Origin: Lactonifactor longoviformis DSM 17459
Lineage (GTDB): Bacteria; Bacillota; Clostridia; Lachnospirales; Lachnospiraceae
Direction of reading: 5' to 3'
DNA: 55,356 nucleotides
Assembly (NCBI RefSeq): GCF_900129135.1
Contig: NZ_FQVI01000029.1
Span: 1-55,356 of the forward strand
The translations under genes were made by a program, and so were the position numbers. The notes below the pieces were generated by a model. The model was not told the DNA's origin and did no database searches. It saw nothing but the letters and a program-made list of their open reading frames with translations. Positions 52,858 through 55,356 of the stretch are shown here, piece by piece (the stretch's first letter is position 1; each line of letters starts with the position of its first letter).

Positions 52858-54210
52858 ATGGAAAAAAGAAGTTTATTCTATCCATTGGAACAGGAAGATT
52901 TGACAACATTACGTCTTCAGTATGACTGGAAAACCGGCAATGTGTTTCTTCAGGCATCTAAAGACTGGGATCCTGATTTAGACTGGTCAAAGTACAACCA
53001 CGATTTCTACGTAGAAAGCATTAAAACACACAATGCAAAGTTTTTAAATGACGTAGAGACAAGAGCTATGTTTGAGAAATACGGTTTAACCGATTATCTG
53101 GAAGAGGTTATCGACCTTTTAAGACAGGGAAAACATTTCGGTATTGACTGTTTCTATCACAAAGGATTTGACATTAAGTATCTGGGCAACATGCATAACA
53201 GAAAACGCGGGATCAATAATACCCGTCACGGTGTTATGAAAGGCGGTATCCGCCGTCATGAAAAGGACGAGAACGAGCTGGATATCATCATTGACGGCCT
53301 GAACCTCGGAAGAGCAATGTCCTTTAAAAATATTGCAGGTGAGCTTCCTGTAGGCGGATGCAAATCTTGCGTTATTATGGATGAACTGGATCTCACAGAT
53401 ATGAACGTATGCGGTTTCCTGGGCTTCTGTCTGGATGAAATCCGCTGCTCCACAGGACCTGATATGGGATTCCCTCCTGCAATGACTGATGTTATGAAAG
53501 AAAACGGCTTCAGTGTTCAGTATACCTGCGGACCACGGGGTCCTCTGGGATCTTCAGGACCGCCGACAGCTTACGGAGTATTCATCTCTCTGGAGCAGGC
53601 CGTACGCTTCCTCAATGGCAGCGAAGATATGACAGGAATGTCCTTCGCCGTTCAGGGTCTTGGAGAAGTAGGCGCAGCTATGGTAGGATGCATTGCCAAG
53701 TTTGTGAAAAATCCTAAAATCTACGTTGCAGATATCAACCAGCAGCGTGTAGATGAGATTGTTGCTAAATATAAAGAACAGGGAATCGATATTTCTCCTG
53801 CATCCACCGATGAAATCCTCTATCTGGATGTTGACGTAGTTTCCCCATGTGCTATGGGCGCTGTGCTCAACGAAGAGAGCATTCCTAAACTTAACTGCAA
53901 GATCATCTGGGGTTCTGCCAACAACCAGATCAAGGCAAGCAGCGTAGAGGAAGAATGCCGTCTGGCAAAAGTAATTGCTGACAGAGGAATCCTCTTCCAG
54001 ACAGACTGGTGGCACAATACCGCCGGCGTAATGTTTGGCTATGAAGAGTACAAATATCAGAAGGATGCCAGCTTAGAGCGTACTTATGCAGATATCAAAC
54101 GTGTACTTCCAAAAAATACCTGGGAGAACCTAAACAAAGCCAAAGAGCTTGGTATTACTCCTACCGAATCTGCTTACAAAACCTGTAATGATGAATTATA
54201 CGGTGCATAA
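52858..54210 (+). CDS. Glu/Leu/Phe/Val dehydrogenase family protein
   Basis: A 450-residue NAD(P)-dependent amino-acid dehydrogenase. The dimerisation/catalytic part has 'KGGIRRHEKDE', a lysine in 'ELPVGGCKSCVIMDEL' (usually GGGKGG, here GGCKSC) and 'STGPDMGFPPAMTDVM'. The Rossmann part has 'VQGLGEVGAAMVG'. Members deaminate Glu, Leu, Val, Ile or Phe to the 2-oxoacid. The unusual GGCKSC and AYG where TYG/TGYG is common argue against a standard glutamate dehydrogenase. AAAGGAGGA precedes the ATG. Next to the oxidoreductase it supplies 2-oxoacid and reduced cofactor for the pathway. Confidence 0.9.
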   Translation: MEKRSLFYPLEQEDLTTLRLQYDWKTGNVFLQASKDWDPDLDWSKYNHDFYVESIKTHNAKFLNDVETRAMFEKYGLTDYLEEVIDLLRQGKHFGIDCFYHKGFDIKYLGNMHNRKRGINNTRHGVMKGGIRRHEKDENELDIIIDGLNLGRAMSFKNIAGELPVGGCKSCVIMDELDLTDMNVCGFLGFCLDEIRCSTGPDMGFPPAMTDVMKENGFSVQYTCGPRGPLGSSGPPTAYGVFISLEQAVRFLNGSEDMTGMSFAVQGLGEVGAAMVGCIAKFVKNPKIYVADINQQRVDEIVAKYKEQGIDISPASTDEILYLDVDVVSPCAMGAVLNEESIPKLNCKIIWGSANNQIKASSVEEECRLAKVIADRGILFQTDWWHNTAGVMFGYEEYKYQKDASLERTYADIKRVLPKNTWENLNKAKELGITPTESAYKTCNDELYGA

Positions 54211-54230
54211 AAGCATTCGGTTATAATATC

Positions 54231-54300
54231 TGCCGCAGGGCGGCCGGCAGAAAACTCTCCAAAATAATTACCAGCCGCCCGCCAGTTATCTTCTTTTTTA
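54231..54300 (+). terminator. GC-rich hairpin after the dehydrogenase gene
   Basis: GGGCGGC and GCCGCCC with imperfect flanking pairs enclose a long AT-rich loop, followed by a T-rich stretch. A probable terminator. Confidence 0.55.
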
Positions 54301-54399
54301 TTAGTTAAATACTACAGGAAAAGCAGAGTTCACAGGTAACAAAAATTTCTCCTATTGTGTTAATTAGAAAAAGTTCTGTATATGAAAAGAGTGATTACT

Positions 54400-55290
54400 A
54401 TGAATGCTAAATCGAAAGTCAATATATTAGCAATTGCCACCGTTATCCTCTGGGCCTCTGCTTTTCCATTTTCAAAAGTTGCTATGGAGCACTTTTCACC
54501 TAATTCCTTAGGATGTCTGCGTATCACCGCAGCTTCCATATTTCTTATTCTGCTGGGAATATTCAGCCGACTGCATCTGCCCAGGAAAAAAGATATCTAC
54601 AAATTCTTCCTCTCAGGTGCACTTGGTTTTACCTTATATATGCTGACCTTCAACGTAGGGATACGAACCTTAACGTCGGCAACCTCAAGTATCATCATGG
54701 CCATGACACCGGTAATGACCGCAGTAGGCGCACTCTTTATCTACCGGGAAAAAATACCGGCCATAGGCTGGATCTCCATTGGAATTGAATTCATCGGTAT
54801 TCTGGTCCTCACCTTGTGGGACGGAGTACTTTCCATAAATGTCGGAATTCTCTGGACCCTGAGTACTGCCATACTCTTCTGTGGGTATAATCTATACCAG
54901 AGAAAACTGCTCTCCCAGGGATATACCCCTTTAGAGATAACCATATTCAGTATCACCGCAGGAGCAATCTTATTCCTTCCGTTCTTGCCAAACGGAATCC
55001 ATGAAATGTCCAGAGCTCCGCTTTCCCATATTCTGGTGGTCATATACCTGGGAGTCTTTCCCAACGCCATAGCTGCGTTCACTTGGGGAAAAGCCTTATT
55101 AATTGCCAAAAAAACAAGCGATGTAACCAATTTTATGTTTGTAACTCCATTGCTGGCTACCATAATGGGATTTGTAGTTTTGAGAGAATCACCATCTGCG
55201 GGTACCATTGCAGGGGGGATCATCATTCTTGTCGGACTTCGCCTATTTCAAAAAAAGCAAAAGGAGGCTGTGAAAAAACAGTCCGAATAA
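54400..55290 (+). CDS. EamA/DMT-family transporter
   Basis: A 296-residue membrane protein with ten helices in two EamA repeats. The first opens with 'ILWASAFPFSKVAMEHFSP', and the second ends with 'SPSAGTIAGGIIILVGLRLF' and a basic tail. Such proteins export amino acids or other metabolites. I prefer the ATG at 54400, with AGAGTGA ahead, over the one at 54382, which has no ribosome site. It follows the dehydrogenase gene by 190 bp and has its own terminator, so a link to amino-acid metabolism is only positional. Confidence 0.9.
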   Translation: MNAKSKVNILAIATVILWASAFPFSKVAMEHFSPNSLGCLRITAASIFLILLGIFSRLHLPRKKDIYKFFLSGALGFTLYMLTFNVGIRTLTSATSSIIMAMTPVMTAVGALFIYREKIPAIGWISIGIEFIGILVLTLWDGVLSINVGILWTLSTAILFCGYNLYQRKLLSQGYTPLEITIFSITAGAILFLPFLPNGIHEMSRAPLSHILVVIYLGVFPNAIAAFTWGKALLIAKKTSDVTNFMFVTPLLATIMGFVVLRESPSAGTIAGGIIILVGLRLFQKKQKEAVKKQSE

Positions 55291-55337
55291 AAAAAGAGGA
55301 TTTTCAATACACTTTAGTGGTTGAAAATCCTCTTTTT
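55291..55337 (+). terminator. Strong terminator after the EamA gene
   Basis: Perfect 17-bp arms, AAAAAGAGGATTTTCAA and its complement, with a 13-base loop, ending in five T. It is symmetric enough to stop both strands. Confidence 0.92.
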
Positions 55338-55356
55338 GTGGTAAAATTTATCTGCT

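Overview
The window looks like a chromosomal segment of an anaerobic, low-to-mid GC gut-type Firmicute, most probably a Lachnospiraceae (Clostridium cluster XIVa) species. The grounds are strong AGGAGG ribosome sites, sigma-A promoters, a T-box and a cobalamin riboswitch, YesMN-type two-component genes, DUF1002 and DUF6076 proteins, a secreted glycosidase with choline-binding-type repeats, and a ferredoxin-dependent 2-oxoacid oxidoreductase next to butyrate kinase. This assignment is an inference from gene content; no rRNA or tRNA gene was recognised.

Layout. (1) 1-9.9 kb, minus strand: histidine kinase, AraC-type response regulator, lipoprotein sugar-binding protein, then a very large secreted GH127 (beta-L-arabinofuranosidase-type) enzyme that runs off the left edge. 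A decayed second response regulator lies upstream. (2) 10.3-15.7 kb: a Uma2-type nuclease gene and a decayed phage or phage-satellite replication module (small proteins, an origin-like repeat array, and a primase-helicase that has lost its 5' end), abutting a DUF6076 gene. (3) 16.1-32.6 kb, mostly housekeeping: DUF1002, a ROK regulator, rsmA, a TPR/acidic/AAA protein, glgP, ileS behind a T-box, a D,D-carboxypeptidase, a DEDDh exonuclease and an NCS2 permease. (4) 32.8-36.1 kb, plus strand: an Rrf2 regulator, an RclA-like flavin disulfide reductase and a CcdA-TlpA fusion, apparently a thiol-redox stress operon. (5) 36.1-37.6 kb: an esterase and a SRAP-domain protein.

(6) 37.7-43.8 kb is the most unusual part. 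A cobalamin riboswitch precedes five overlapping genes: a lipoprotein binding protein, a FecCD/BtuC permease, an ABC ATPase, a NifH-like iron protein and a small NifD-like protein that keeps three cysteines placed like nitrogenase P-cluster ligands. A divergent LysR regulator has a good LysR box just upstream of the operon promoter. I read this as a corrinoid-responsive nitrogenase-like reductase coupled to a transporter; its substrate is unknown.

(7) 43.9-54.2 kb is an amino-acid oxidation module. Butyrate kinase, phosphotransbutyrylase, an MFS carrier and an NSS-type amino-acid symporter are on the minus strand with an IclR regulator. A four-subunit 2-oxoacid:ferredoxin oxidoreductase and a Glu/Leu/Phe/Val dehydrogenase are on the plus strand. 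Together they could import an amino acid, deaminate it, oxidise the 2-oxoacid to acyl-CoA and recover ATP through acyl-phosphate. An identical palindrome sits just downstream of the two main divergent promoters, each with a half-site exactly 20 bp further on; it is probably the IclR operator. The window ends with an EamA-type exporter and a strong terminator.
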